DNA from: Bombyx mori
Lineage: Eukaryota; Arthropoda; Insecta; Lepidoptera; Bombycidae
NCBI RefSeq assembly: GCF_030269925.1
Contig: NC_085125.1
Coordinates: forward strand, 620,001 to 684,000
Length of the DNA: 64,000 nucleotides
Direction of reading: 5' to 3'
Under the pieces are notes generated by a model that saw only the letters and a program-made list of their open reading frames with translations, had not been told where the DNA came from and did not search any database. The position numbers and the translations under genes were made by a program. Shown piece after piece: positions 46,920-58,189 of this stretch (positions are counted from its first letter, which is position 1; each line of letters begins with the position of its first letter).

Positions 46920-47975
46920 TCGTAACTCCTATACGAAAAAGCCTTCGACTCCGTTGAAACTTGGGCTGTTCTGGAATCCTGACAGCGATGCCTAGTCGAT
47001 TATCGGTACATTGAGGTGTTGAAGGGTTTATATAAAGCCGCAAAAATGACAGTCCAGATCCAAAACCAGCAGACAAACCCGATTGAGCTTCACTGAGGGG
47101 TGCGACAGGGTGACGTTATGTCGCCGAAACTGTTCACTGCTGCTCTCGAGGATGTCTTCAAGACTCTGGACTGGAGTAAGCTGGGCATCAATGTCAATGG
47201 CGAGTATCTCTCACACCTCCGATTTGCAGACGATATCGTTATAATGGTAGAGTCGCTGGAGGATCTCAGCTGTATGCTGGGTGAGCTCAATGCCGCGTCA
47301 CTACGTGTTGGTCTGGGAATGAATCTGGACAAAACTAAGGTCATGTTCAACGACCATATCATTCCTGGACCGGTAATAGTCGAACCTGCGGTACTCGAAG
47401 TTGTGTCTGAATACACCTATCTAGGCCAAACTGTTCAGCTGAGCAGGGCCAACTTTGAGAAGGAAGCTGACAGGCGCATACAGTTGGGCTGGACTGCGTA
47501 TGGAAAACTCCGTCATATCATGAACTCGGCAATCCCGCAATGCTTAAAGACAAAGGTCTTCAAAGCTTGCGTGCTGCCGGTCATGACATTTGGCGCTGAA
47601 ACGTGGACATTGGCTGTAGGTCTGGTCCGTAAGATTAAAGTCGCTCAACGTGCTATGGAAAGGTGTATGCTCGGAGTTTTTTTAATGGATCGAGTCAGAA
47701 ATGAGGAAATCCGTCAAAGAATCAAAGTAACCGACATAGCTCTAAATATTAGCAAGCTGAAGTGGCAATGGGCCGGACATACGTGTCGTAGAACCGATAG
47801 CCGATGGAGCAGACGTGTTCTGGACTGGAGACCACGTACCGGTAAACGCAGCGTTGGGCGTTCCTCTGCCCGTTGGACCGATGACTTGCGGCGATATGCT
47901 GGGAAAGATTGGATGCGGAAGGCCGTTCATTGTGGCGAACTATGGGAGGGGCCTACATCCAGCAGTGGATGATAC
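46920..47975 (+). pseudogene. RTE-type LINE reverse transcriptase remnant
   Basis: Plus-strand reverse transcriptase from motif A (EKAFDSVE at about 46935) through motif B (VRQGDVMSPKLF at 47100) to the catalytic FADDIVIM (about 47225). It continues through the YLGQTVQL block and a C-terminal region with QWAGHTCRRTDSRW and RPRTGKRSVGR. An in-frame stop lies in the short stretch before 47000 and another just before 47100. After that 290 codons are open. The N-terminal endonuclease is absent. A dead, moderately old copy, different from the RTE copy at 1.5 kb. Confidence 0.85.
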
Positions 47976-47979
47976 GTTA

Positions 47980-48380
47980 GTACGTGTTGCTAATGGATTG
48001 CAAACACGCGACAGTTTTCAGCTCAGCTTTGAGAACTGTCTGTATCTAACAAAATCAGCTGATGACAAAATGTATAGGGGTCAACGACCTGTCTCGTGTG
48101 ACGTCAGATAATAGGATTCAGAGTTAAAACGATAAATACATGTGCGAGATTTAGATGGTGAAAAGATTCTTTTTGATTTATGGTAGGATGATGTTATATC
48201 ACCGCTTCCGGTATTGTTTGTTAGCTTGGATTGTGTACGTGTGTGATCACTAGTTCAATTGTTATCGTATAAGTTATGGTTGTATTTAAATCGGATTGAT
48301 TGAATCATTAGGGATATACAAAAAAATATCATTTTCTTTTTCATTGTACTATATGCGCCTTAAGCGGTAAATAGTAGGTA
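47980..48380. other. Unassigned sequence after the RTE remnant
   Basis: Probably begins with the 3' tail of the RTE element. Nothing else recognised. Confidence 0.3.
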
Positions 48381-48384
48381 CTGT

Positions 48385-48551
48385 TTGCTTAGTGCGAGTT
48401 TTTTTTAACTTTCTCGATAGCGTAAAATTTAACTCAAAATTGTACGGAGTTGGAACGTTTGCCAACGTTTCTAGGGGCGCTGTTCCAACTGCACACAAAT
48501 TTGAATTAACGTTTACGCTATCGAGAACGTTAAATAACTGGCACTAAGCAC
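48385..48551. repeat. Palindromic MITE, copy 2
   Basis: The same family as 41168-41378: ttgcttagtgcgag at the left, gcactaagcac at the right, inverted arms with ctcgatagcgtaaa, and the gggcgctg core. A direct repeat actgtt flanks it (48380-48385 and 48552-48557) and may be the target duplication. Confidence 0.75.
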
Positions 48552-48559
48552 ACTGTTCG

Positions 48560-49790
48560 GTTTGTACATTTGGCGGTAAAGTCAAAAAATTGGCCAATGA
48601 TAATAGTGCCATTTTTTGGACTGGCCATCAGGCAATGACATTTGATACTCGGGGCGAGCTGTTATAGATCCACGTGGGTCAAGTTTTTAGTGGATTTTAT
48701 ATCCTTAATGCCCTCGCTACCTTCCTATCATAATTAATATTAAAAAACGATTTTTATAATTTATTAACATTGTGATTCACGACTGTCCCCGCGTTTTTGC
48801 TTTTAGATCGGACATTTTTGTAGTTAAAATCCCGTTAAGAATACGAAATGAGCACTCCTCTACGCCTAGTCCCCCTTAAGTCTAGTTTATAGTAAATATG
48901 AGCTTCTACGTTTTCCTATCCGAATTTCATATGTACGTGTATTTTTTTTAATACCTATGTATTTTTAAACTTATTCTATCAACTATACGATTAGTGTTTT
49001 AATAGAAAAAAAAATTCTGTTTGCGAGTTATCATGCGATATAATACCGTTGTAGCTCTTTGAAATGCGGAGAGCTTAAATAGATTTCAACGTGGAAACAA
49101 AGAGTACATCCATTTTTCTTTGTTGCGCTAATAAAATCCCCATTAAATGTACCCAGTGAGTGAATACAGTACCATTGGAAGTTGGGCCAAATCACTAAAC
49201 GGTTTTTACGCCGCGGATTCTATAGACTTCAGTGACCACTGAAGGGTGAAGGGTTGGGTAGTCATCACAGAACTATAAAATAAAATGATATCGTGACCAT
49301 CCTCTAGTTTGAGAAGCGGGTCTGAAGATTCTCGATCTTCCCAAAACAAACTTTGGAAGATCGTTAATGATTCCGCGACCTACACGCTATCGACGCTAAG
49401 CAACTTGCTACCGGGTCGCAATATTCGCGACCAACGACTAACTGACTATCCAATATATTATATACTTAAGTATGTTATTTTAAATTGTCAAACCCCTCAT
49501 AGCGATGTCGAATGTTATTCTTGTTTCGCATAGAACGGATCTTGGTGCAATTTATTACATAAGTTTTTATTTGTAATGTGTTCTTAATAATACAATTTGA
49601 ATTATTTATTGAAAGAAAAAAAAAATCTGTAAATGTATAATGTAAATTTGTTTTAAGAATTTCTTTACTCTTGTATTATGGAACTACGTAAAGTCATTCG
49701 TGAACCATGAAACGATTGTATGAATAAAACTTAATTGACCGTTTTTATTGTCTATTTATATATTAAAAAAAGATGTGTGGTGTCGTGGGA
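48560..49790. other. Unassigned AT-rich sequence
   Basis: A 74-codon frame at 49309-49533 has no recognisable motif. No gene called. Confidence 0.3.
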
Positions 49791-49798
49791 CACCGGAT

Positions 49799-50138
49799 AG
49801 GAACGAAGTTCCTTATTATAAAAATATTAATTTTAAGTTCTATTCGAGGTATAAATAAAATAAAACTGAAGGTTTCGCAACAACCCACGGTCATTCGGTA
49901 ACGTGCGATCTTATTGTGGTACACTTCATTCACGGTTGTTTGCATAAGAGTTAGTGTATTGCGCAAACGAACGCTCTGAGATCGTGGTCAATGAATGATA
50001 AAAAAATATGTTATTATTTGTATGTTATTACAAAGTTAAGTCGTACGCTGTGTGCATTACTAATAAAAATCTTACGTTACGGACGTTTTTTCCCGGTTAG
50101 GGTACCCCTCCGCATCGTCCCATAAGAAACTTCGTTCC
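49799..50138. repeat. MITE-like inverted-repeat element
   Basis: Inverted ends: ggaacgaagttccttat at 49800-49816 and ataagaaacttcgttcc at 50122-50138, 16 of 17 bases pairing, around 300 AT-rich bases. A cgtgggac/gtccca pair lies near each end. No coding frame. Confidence 0.5.
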
Positions 50139-50139
50139 A

Positions 50140-50615
50140 AAAAAACTATAATTTACCAATAACACGTTGTTATTTGTCCGTAGCTGTGCGCTTACCGATG
50201 CATGAAGGCTTCCATTACTGTTCAGTATTTAAATTATAATATTATTTATATCTTTTATTCGTTGACTGGTTAAGATGTCACGTGAATTGTTTTAACATAA
50301 GACTTAGGATTGAACGTCGCTGATCGAGCACAAAGCTGTCTTCACGAGTTCCGATGAACTTTAGGAAAGTTAGAAGCTTCGTCATTTGTTCAGAATGAAA
50401 GGTCGTATGATATTTTTACAAAGACACGCTTGTAAATAGTATTTGTATGAATTATATTGTAGTTATTTTGTTGAGCGATTCGTAATCAACGTCTCGGAAC
50501 GTTTTAAACAGAATTGTGTGTGTGCTTTTTGAAATACCTTTTTCAAAATAAATTGATGGATTGTGTAATATTTCGTTTTAATTATTCCCTTTTGCTATAT
50601 AGGTAGTTTTAAGGT
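50140..50615. other. AT-rich sequence
   Basis: No gene or repeat recognised. Confidence 0.35.
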
Positions 50616-50761
50616 TTGTTTATTGCACCTATAGGAAGACGAGCATATCGTCGTTGTCGAACCAAAATCTGCTATGTATGTATGGGTTTCCGCCCGGTCC
50701 GGGGTAGGGCGCCGGCTGTGAGCGGCAGGAGTTTTTAGTGAGGTTCGACTCCCACATACCA

Positions 50762-50800
50762 CGCCGGATCCCCACCTGCCGTGCGGGTGGGGATCCGGCG
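50762..50800. other. Perfect 15-bp GC-rich hairpin
   Basis: cgccggatccccacc (50762-50776) pairs exactly with 50786-50800 around a 9-base loop (tgccgtgcg). It is preceded by a GC-rich segment and followed by an A-run near 50816-50825, so it may be the 3' end of a retroposed element. Not identified further. Confidence 0.5.
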
Positions 50801-51044
50801 ATTTTCTCCTGTGGTAAAAAAAAAATGTGCACTTTTTGAGGTTTTTACTTTGTGACCTTTTTCGTATAGTTCACAGCCCTATCTACCGTACAAAAAAACT
50901 GTTGAGTATATACCTAGCTTTAATTTGATATAGTTCTTAAAAATTCACCTTCATATAAAATTTTAGACGAAAATGTTTTTACTCGTTAATTCAAAATAGA
51001 GTTTTTGCACTTAGCAGATTTTGGTTTGACAGCGACGATATGGC

Positions 51045-51125
51045 ATATTTGATGATGAGTGGTTACCGTCGCCCTTGGAGGGCAGCAATGCTAGAGGCAT
51101 AGCCAAACTGCTGCTGCCTAGCATT
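51045..51125 (-). mobile_element. jockey-type LINE 3' tail fragment
   Basis: Short minus-strand tail (gatgatgagtggttaccgtc ... agccaaactgctgctgccta). Confidence 0.65.
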
Positions 51126-51415
51126 TTTTTTCCTACCTATGCTAATAACCTTGAGAGGCTATTTCAGCTTCACCCTAACGTGTGTAGATGAGCTCGCGGG
51201 GCTCAAACCGGAGAGATGCTAACACTGACCCTAGCAAGAGCCGTGCTTCGCAGAATCTACCACCGGATCGGAAACGCGACCCACTGAGAAGACCAGGCGA
51301 GAAACTCAGTGGACTGTGTCTGTGGGTTAATTCGCTCGTCGAGCCCTTCGTCGCAAGCGACGGGTTCGACGAGGACGGTGGGGCCTAAAAGTACCGTTAA
51401 TGGATCGGGAGGTGC
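51126..51415 (-). repeat. Family B SINE-like repeat
   Basis: Well-kept copy from the T-run/cctacctatgctaataacc end through ggatcggaaacgcgaccc to aaaagtaccgttaatggatc. Confidence 0.8.
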
Positions 51416-51419
51416 CTAC

Positions 51420-51620
51420 AATTGAAACCTCTCTACAAACCTCGTTTGAAGAAATACATATCATAGCGCTCGGGAAACATCGTGGAGGAGAGATCATTCC
51501 GAGGCCTGATGGTACTTGTTTGAAAAGATCTCTGGGAACGCACTGCGGATGAACTCAGCGGTTCTAGGTAAGTGGTGTGGCTCTGCTCCGGTGTGTTGGT
51601 AAAAACGAGATGATGGGATT
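51420..51620 (-). mobile_element. jockey-type LINE fragment
   Basis: Minus-strand piece of the LINE C-terminal coding region (gcgctcgggaaacatcgtgg, cattccgaggcctgatggta). Diverged. Confidence 0.7.
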
Positions 51621-51635
51621 ACTGGTGGTAGAACC

Positions 51636-51989
51636 AGTAGCGTAGCGTGGTAGGGGCGGGGGGGGGCACTGTTTAGGGGGCGGCAAAATTTCACAATAAA
51701 TAATAAAAATATTTGAACCATATCATATTTTTATCGCAACTACTTTGGACCGATTGAACTGGCAACACCGTCTATACTGACTCGCGAGGATTTCCCATAT
51801 TTTATAATAGTAAGGAAGTACGTGTGCTTGGAAATTCAAAGAAAGTTTTATTGATGGATTGACAGTTGTCCGTCCATTTAAAAAAAGTCTAGAAATAATG
51901 TATAGTATACATCAAAGTGAAATACCTAAATAAAAGGGCTGCAAAATTGTCTACTGCCCCGGGCGGCTGACACCCACGCTACGCCACTG
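51636..51989. mobile_element. hAT-type MITE inserted in a SINE
   Basis: 354 bases with inverted ends cagtagcgtagcgtgg and, inverted, cagtggcgtagcgtgg. It is flanked by an 8-base duplication, ggtagaac (51628-51635) and ggtaggac (51990-51997), one mismatch. An 8-base duplication and a CAGTGGCG-type end fit the hAT superfamily. No transposase. It is inserted in the ggtggtaggacc start of a Bm1-like SINE. Confidence 0.7.
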
Positions 51990-52180
51990 GGTAGGACCTC
52001 TTGTGAGTCCGCGCGGGTAGGTACCACCATCCTGCCTATTTCTGCCTTGAAGCAGTAATGCGTTCGGTTTGAAGGGTGGGACCGCCGTTGTAACTATACT
52101 TGAGACCTTAGAACTTATATCTCAAGGTGGGTGGCGCATTTACGTCATAAATGTCTATGGGCTTCAGTAACCACTTGAGG
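51990..52180 (+). repeat. Bm1-like SINE, 3' part
   Basis: Continues from the hAT-MITE insertion as ggtaggacctcttgtgagtc and runs to agtaaccacttg, where it meets an inverted SINE fragment. Confidence 0.8.
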
Positions 52181-52315
52181 ACTCACAAGAGGTCTCACCA
52201 CCAGTAATTACGCAAATTATAATTTTGCAGGTTTGGTTACACGATGTTATTCCTTCACAGTGGAAGTCAATCGTGAACATTTGTTAAATACGTATTTCAT
52301 TAGAAAAGTGACATC
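52176..52315 (-). repeat. Bm1-like SINE, middle and 5' part
   Basis: Minus-strand piece (gactcacaagaggtctcacc to acgtatttcattagaaaa). The tRNA-like head is missing. Confidence 0.8.
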
Positions 52316-52737
52316 TTGCATCAGTGAGCTCTTTTTGTTTTGCGCACAGTTTGACATAAAATGAAACTTCAGCATGTTTTATTGAACATATTTTAATGTA
52401 GTTTTTGTATACAACTCCCTTATTTCTGATGCATTAAACAAAAAATCAGTAAAATTCCCGAACGAATATCAGATTTAAACATTAAATAGTTAAGAGATAA
52501 TGTATAGGCTGATTTAAAATAACTGACTCGGTTGTGAGACCAGTTCAGTGTGTCATACTAGATACTATTTATATTCGAGTAGTTCATGTGAAGAGATCCG
52601 TTGAGTCTAAAATAATATATTTAGTTGGCTACACTAACATATTTTCAAGTGAGTCTGATCGGTAATTTGTATATCGTTGAAGGGTATTTGGTTTAAGCGA
52701 TATTAATTTTGTTATTAAATGTCCATTTTATTTGGTA

Positions 52738-53032
52738 CTAGCTGACCCGGTAGACTTCGTAGTGCCTCAATCGGTAAATAAAAGACCTCAACTTTTGTAT
52801 AAAATAAACTTAAAACAAACAAAAGGAATTCGTCCGACGGGGGTCACATCAAATGAAAAACAAAATTGTTATTTTTATTTAATTCTGAGCATTTTCATAT
52901 TTATCTACCTTTTAAACCTTCTCTGGACTTCTACAAATAATTCAAGACCAAAATTAGACAAAGGGTCCACCCGTTCTTGAGTTTTAGCGAGACTAACGAA
53001 CAGCAATTCATTTTTATATATGTATATATAGA
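52738..53032 (-). mobile_element. Helitron-like non-autonomous element
   Basis: On the minus strand it begins TCTATATATACATATATAAA (at 53032) after an A and ends cgggtcagCTAG (at 52738) before a T. The 5' part also occurs at 28155. 295 bases, no coding. Confidence 0.65.
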
Positions 53033-53429
53033 TTAGCATCGACAATTCTACTTTTAATTGAAATACAATTATGGTTAACGCATTAAAAAAAAAGAAAATA
53101 AAAGTCATGTTTATACTTTAAATGGCTCTTCTGTAAAGTTGAAAAAATTTAGGTTAAACCAAATAGCCTTCACCCCGGCCATACAACTTTAAAAATACTT
53201 ATCAAAATTAAATGCATTTAATATGCGAACATTTTACTTTGTTTTAATTTATTCGTCATTTATTTTAAAACCGCGCGCGCTACTGAACGAACGAGCGAAC
53301 GAACGAATGGTTTATATCGGTTCTCATTCAGTTTGCCAACTGTCGATATCAGACTGCGTGTCGCGGTCAGTTAACTTAATATATTTATAGTAATCGATCA
53401 CCTTTCATTTTAACATTGACAATGACCTA

Positions 53430-53435
53430 TTTATT
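53430..53435 (-). terminator. EDC3 polyadenylation signal
   Basis: AATAAA on the minus strand 54 bases past the EDC3 stop codon. Confidence 0.5.
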
Positions 53436-53488
53436 TATGTCACGATTTAAAATACGCGTTTGCGTCAGTCCACGGGCTCCGTCCGGGG

Positions 53489-56400
53489 TCAGTCGTCGCT
53501 CGGGTGCAGCGCGAGGGACGTGGAGGCTCCGAAGGGCGGGCGGTAAGCCAGGCGCAGGTCCGTGTACACCTTGGTGGGGGCTCCGACGTGGGCCAGGTAG
53601 AGTCTGCCCAGCGAGGGGGACACGGCCGGGGGCGCCAGCGACAGCACGGCGGCCCGCCCCGACACGTTCCGCCAGCCGCGCGCCGGGGGCTCGATGCTGA
53701 TGATGGGGGCTCGGCAGTTGCCCACCCACTGCAGGACAGATCTGGGAAATCAACCGATACGCAATGTAGGTCTTGCTTATAATTTAACTAGCGACCCGCC
53801 CTCGCTTCGCTTCGGAAATTGTAATTTATTATTGATTTCTCCACTATTTAATGGATGTTAGTATACATATAAGCCTTCCTCTTCAATCACTCTATTTATT
53901 TCCTCTTCAATCACTCTATCTATTAAAAAAAAAACTGCATCAAAATCCGTTGCGTAAAACTAGATTTAAGCATACATAGGGATATAGAGACAGAGAAAGC
54001 GACTTTATTTTATACTATGTAGTGATCTGTATGTCTGTGAATATTGGCAGATGTATGAGACGTATTGATTAGTTGAACAAGTGGGGTGCGAAACAGGACG
54101 CAACTTCATGTAACTTGCAGTGAAGACACGGGTATTGGTGGAGTATCTGACGACGCGACCGCGACATACTGATCGATCTAATGAAACCTGTACGTAATGC
54201 GTGTTCGCGAAGAATTCCACGACTTAAAAGTAATATCAAGTTACTAAAAACCTGCAACATAATGCACTGGCTGTGTATAGTGCAGTCGGACGGGACTTTT
54301 TGGCGGGAACGCAAGGAGTGAAGTTGTGTGTTTTGTTTTATTTTGTCTATTTAGTGTTTCTTCAGCTTTAAATGTGTAATATCAGTGGCTTATTAAATGT
54401 TTATTAATATCTGTGAAAGCGCACAAATGTGGGAAAATGAAACAAAGCCGCTGGACGTAGCTTCTCGGGATCCTCCAAAAAGTCTACTGAAAAAGTCTCC
54501 GTAAATAACCACCATTTTACAAAGAATTCCATATCATTCCATTCCATATCATTTCATCTCATTTTATTTTATTTCATCTCAGTTGATTAATCTCTCAAAT
54601 TAATCATCTTCATTTCATTTCACTCCATATTTGTCATTTTTCATTAAAAAAAATAAGAATATAAATTAAAATAAGACTTTACCTAAAGGTCTTAGCTACC
54701 AGGTCAAAAAATCCCTTTAAAAAAAATAGCAGTCGGTCGTGTGCAAAGTTGGCAGCACTCACTCATACTTGTCCTGGGGGTCGTCGAGCAGCGGGTCGTA
54801 GAGCGCCAGCAGCACGAGGTCAGGGCTGGGCGCCGCGTCCAGTCCGTCGGCCGGCGCCACGCCGCACAGCGCCAGCGCGTCCACGTCGGGCTGCAGCGCG
54901 GGCGCGGCGGCGGCGGGCAGCACGTAGGCGGGGCGGGCGCCGTGCGCGGCCAGCAGGCGGGCGGCGCGCAGGGCGGCGGCGCCGGCGCGGTGCGGCCCGG
55001 GCACGGCCAGCACGCAGGGCGGCTGGTGCGCGTTGCGGGGCTCCAGGCGCCGCCCGCCGCCCACCAGCCGCAGCGCCACGTCGGCGGCGCAGCGGGCCAG
55101 CAGCGTGTACGCGCACTCCGCTAGCCCGTAGCTGGAAATCGTATTGCTTACTCTATAGCGTATATAATTAGCATGCCCTTTTAGCTGAGAGCCCAATGTT
55201 AATTATATTGCTAGCTGTTCTTCAGCAAATCTTAGTAAACTGAAAAACCGGCTCTTTTATTTACTCTATAGACGCCCATATCCAATGGAACCAAAAAGTG
55301 TAGCCCATTTATTTAAAAAAATCTGCTAATTTATAATCTTCACTAAATCGCAAAGTTTATATTATTTAGTACAACTTTCTCCAACATAAAATTTGAAATA
55401 ATAATCGAGTTGTTTTGATGAGTTAACAAAAGCATGTATAGTATCGGCATCAAGAGTACCTCACCATACCCTCCCACAGCTGCCTGCGGACGCGCGGCAC
55501 GACCGACGGAACGATCACCCCCTCGTCAGTTACATAGTCAATCGGACCCCGTAGGTTATCTGGCACTCTCATTGCGTGTCTGGCTACCGGAGCAGTTCCC
55601 AATACGTTCTCATCGTGCTTATACTTCCCAGCATCATCTGCTTGCCTGACAAGGTCAGGTTTGTGGGAATTTCTCATCTGCTCCCAGAAGGCACGTTTGT
55701 CAAACAGTGCAAGGTTCCCTTCAAAATCAAAATCGTCATCGATGGCATCTGTTGATTCTCCAAAGCATGCTTCATTCCGACGTCTTGCTTTTTCTTGACC
55801 AACGAGGTTGCGACCTTTCGGCGTAGAGCTGCAGTTGCCGTAGCTACCTGGTGATGGTTTCGGATTTTATTTATCTGACAAAATATTCTGAAGAAAGTTT
55901 CCAAATTTGTCTTGATGAGCATTAAGACGAATTACTGGGGCTACTTTTAATCGTGATAAAATAATGGAACATATCCAAAAAAGGATAATGTCTACTTGTA
56001 CTAACATTTAACATGACCAACGAGGTTTGCTCTATAATATGCAATTTATTGGAGAAATGTAATCATGACTGGAATACTTTATTAAATAAATTGCTAATTC
56101 TTTAAAACATCAGAAATTGCAATATTTTTCTGAATTTCTTCTTTGAATAGCACTATCAAATTTACAATACAAGTATTTAGTAAAAGCTCTATTGCCAGTT
56201 TTAGTAGTCATTTTATCAGATAAGTCAACTGAGGATTTCCCTAAATTATATTAAATTACCATTTTTGGCTTTCCTTTTCTGTATAATCATTGTAAGCATT
56301 TCTAAGTATTTTTAAAAATAAATAAATTGACTTAGCAATACATACCGGCATGGTTATTATTTTTATTATTCCTATTTGCCTGTATCTCAATGGGTTTGCT

Positions 56401-57802
56401 GCGAGTTGGGCCTTGTACTGTATTGCGATTAGCAGATTTATTGTTAACAACACTAGTTGATGGAGTTCCTGCAAATAATCTATGCTTATGAAATTACTTC
56501 TAATGACATGACTATTCCACCAGACCCTTAGACTAAATATATTATAAAACCATAAAGCATCCTATAATCTCATAAAAGTCACAAAGAAAGGCTTTATTAA
56601 CAGTTTCCTGACTGAACCATAACAGACCTAAAATACATAAATTTCAAATTTGAAGCAAATAATTCTTAATAGGATTGATTCAAATAAGTTTTTAATATTT
56701 TAGCCCTAGAGAGTTAGCAAGAAAGATAGAACTTGCATCCAGAAATATTATTTTTTTATTAATCTTGCCTAGTAAAGGCTAAAATGTCTGAAATTCTAAA
56801 ACTATATTTTAATATGTTATGTGCCAATCTTATTAGGTACTTGTCTGAATTAATTTAGCATTACTACATACATAACATACTACATATGTAATAAAATAAA
56901 AAATAAAAATACATAAGTAGGTTCATTTATTAGTTTTATGTTATGAGCAATAATACCATATTCAACTTAGGTGAAAGAAAATATTATTAGAAGATTTCAG
57001 GGAAAGGTTTTCATACTAAAATCTATTGTATTTACCTGAACTAGTCTGCGCAGGGTTGGCCTGTAAATTCTCACAAACTGTTGCTTTCTGAGCTTTTTTG
57101 CCACTCTTAGTCACTGCTACTGTGCTGTGAGTCTGCTCTGATGGTTCTGGTTTAGCTTCAATAATTTTTAAATCTTTTATATCTGCAGCACTGCACAGAG
57201 GAAATTATCGTCTCAATAATAGTATTGTTTGACCAATGTAAGTGAAACAAGGAAAAAAGTGGGAGTAACGGTGCCAAAAAATAAAACTTGCTATGGAAGT
57301 ATGTAGTTTTTTTTTTTGTTTTTCTACAGCAGACAAATGTAGTGTAGAAAAGCAGAGGCATATTAGTCTATGGTGCTAGGACTGGTAAACAGAATCTAAC
57401 AGCTGATTTCACTATACCTAGTTTAAGTGGTATCGAGCAGTAAGCATGGCAGTGCTCCTCCTATTGATGATGTCTATTAGGGATGATGATGACCACTCAT
57501 GAGCGAGTACGCACCACATTCTTAAACACGAAAACTTTTATGTATGAATGGAAGTAGTAGCAGTACATAATTTTCCATAAAAGATTCTTGTATGACAACT
57601 CTGGCTTGGTTGTGTTTTGTATACGATACGATTTGATATTTACTTACTTGAGTGTAACTTGCAATTTAGGATATGGAAATCCGTTTCGAAACGCTTTAGT
57701 TAGTGTTAACGTGTTTCCATCTGCTTCAAGGATGGTGCCTTGATAGCAGCCTAAAGGTTCGCCACAGTTCACCGAAACCGCGTATCCAATCCAATTAGAC
57801 AT
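53489..57802 (-). CDS. EDC3: Enhancer of mRNA decapping 3
   Basis: P-body scaffold that binds the decapping enzyme and promotes mRNA 5' cap removal. Six minus-strand exons fit in phase: 57802-57648, 57190-57036, 56468-56346, 55847-55460, 55131-54763 and 53741-53489, 1443 nt, 480 aa. Residues 1 to about 68 form the LSm domain (WIGYAVSVNCGEPLGCYQGT). A low-complexity Asn-rich linker follows (NRNNKNNNH near 135-143), then the FDF motif at 184-186 in DDDFDFEGNLALFDK. From about 245 on lies the YjeF-N (Rossmann-like) domain, with WVGNCRAPIISIEPP in the last exon. Exons 5 and 6 are extremely GC-rich, while the introns are AT-rich. The exon 4 acceptor has a weak pyrimidine tract. Intron 5 carries a Helitron-like copy and a family F repeat. 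The size is near the usual 500 aa. Identity is firm from domain order and motifs. Confidence 0.94.
53788..54025 (-). mobile_element. Helitron-like element in EDC3 intron 5
   Basis: Minus strand: starts TCACTACATAGTATAAAA (54025) after an A and ends ggcgggtcgCTAG (53788) before a T. The same type as 21778-21994, with an extra internal repeat of ttcctcttcaatcactctat. Confidence 0.7.
54285..54722 (+). repeat. Family F interspersed repeat in EDC3 intron 5
   Basis: Close copy of 37262-37745: gggactttttggcgggaacg at the start, ctaaaggtcttagctaccag and an A-rich tail at the end. It stops about 40 bases from the exon 5 donor. Confidence 0.7.
55132..55459. other. EDC3 intron 4
   Basis: AT-rich intron, no repeat recognised. 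Confidence 0.5.
55848..56345. other. EDC3 intron 3
   Basis: AT-rich intron, no repeat recognised. Confidence 0.5.
56469..57035. other. EDC3 intron 2
   Basis: AT-rich intron, no repeat recognised. Confidence 0.5.
57191..57647. other. EDC3 intron 1
   Basis: AT-rich intron, no repeat recognised. Confidence 0.5.
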
Positions 57803-58189
57803 TTTCTTTGTTTTAAAAAATATATATGATTTCGATTTCTACAAAAATGTACTTATAAATATGTATCGCGATTCGAATGACAATATTTAATGTGCTGTTA
57901 AATGTAGTTTTAAATATTTATCGAAGAGCAGAATGAAACATAATGTGTGTATTATCTATGCTTAATGACACAGACATAGATTATACACTTAACACAGATT
58001 AGCGCTATATCTATGGCCATTCTATGGCCTATGTCATAAATTAATCTATTCGTAGAATTTTGCATAAACTTAATGATTTATTTGTAGTGAAGTACTGAAA
58101 CCACTAGCAAAAATAAAATGTTTTTCGATGTTATTTCCGCTTTATCGAATTTCAAGTCTCTGTGGTAATAAAGAACTCACTTTTTTTTT

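Noticed and set aside
49309..49533. 74-codon frame
   Set aside because: No recognisable domain, splice context or neighbour support.
53416..53782. Plus-strand open frames near the end of EDC3
   Set aside because: Antisense to EDC3 exon 6. The peptide has no family motif.
54741..55171. Long GC-rich open frames on the plus strand
   Set aside because: They are antisense to EDC3 exon 5, which has the recognisable protein and correct splice sites. Open frames on the other strand are expected from its extreme GC content.
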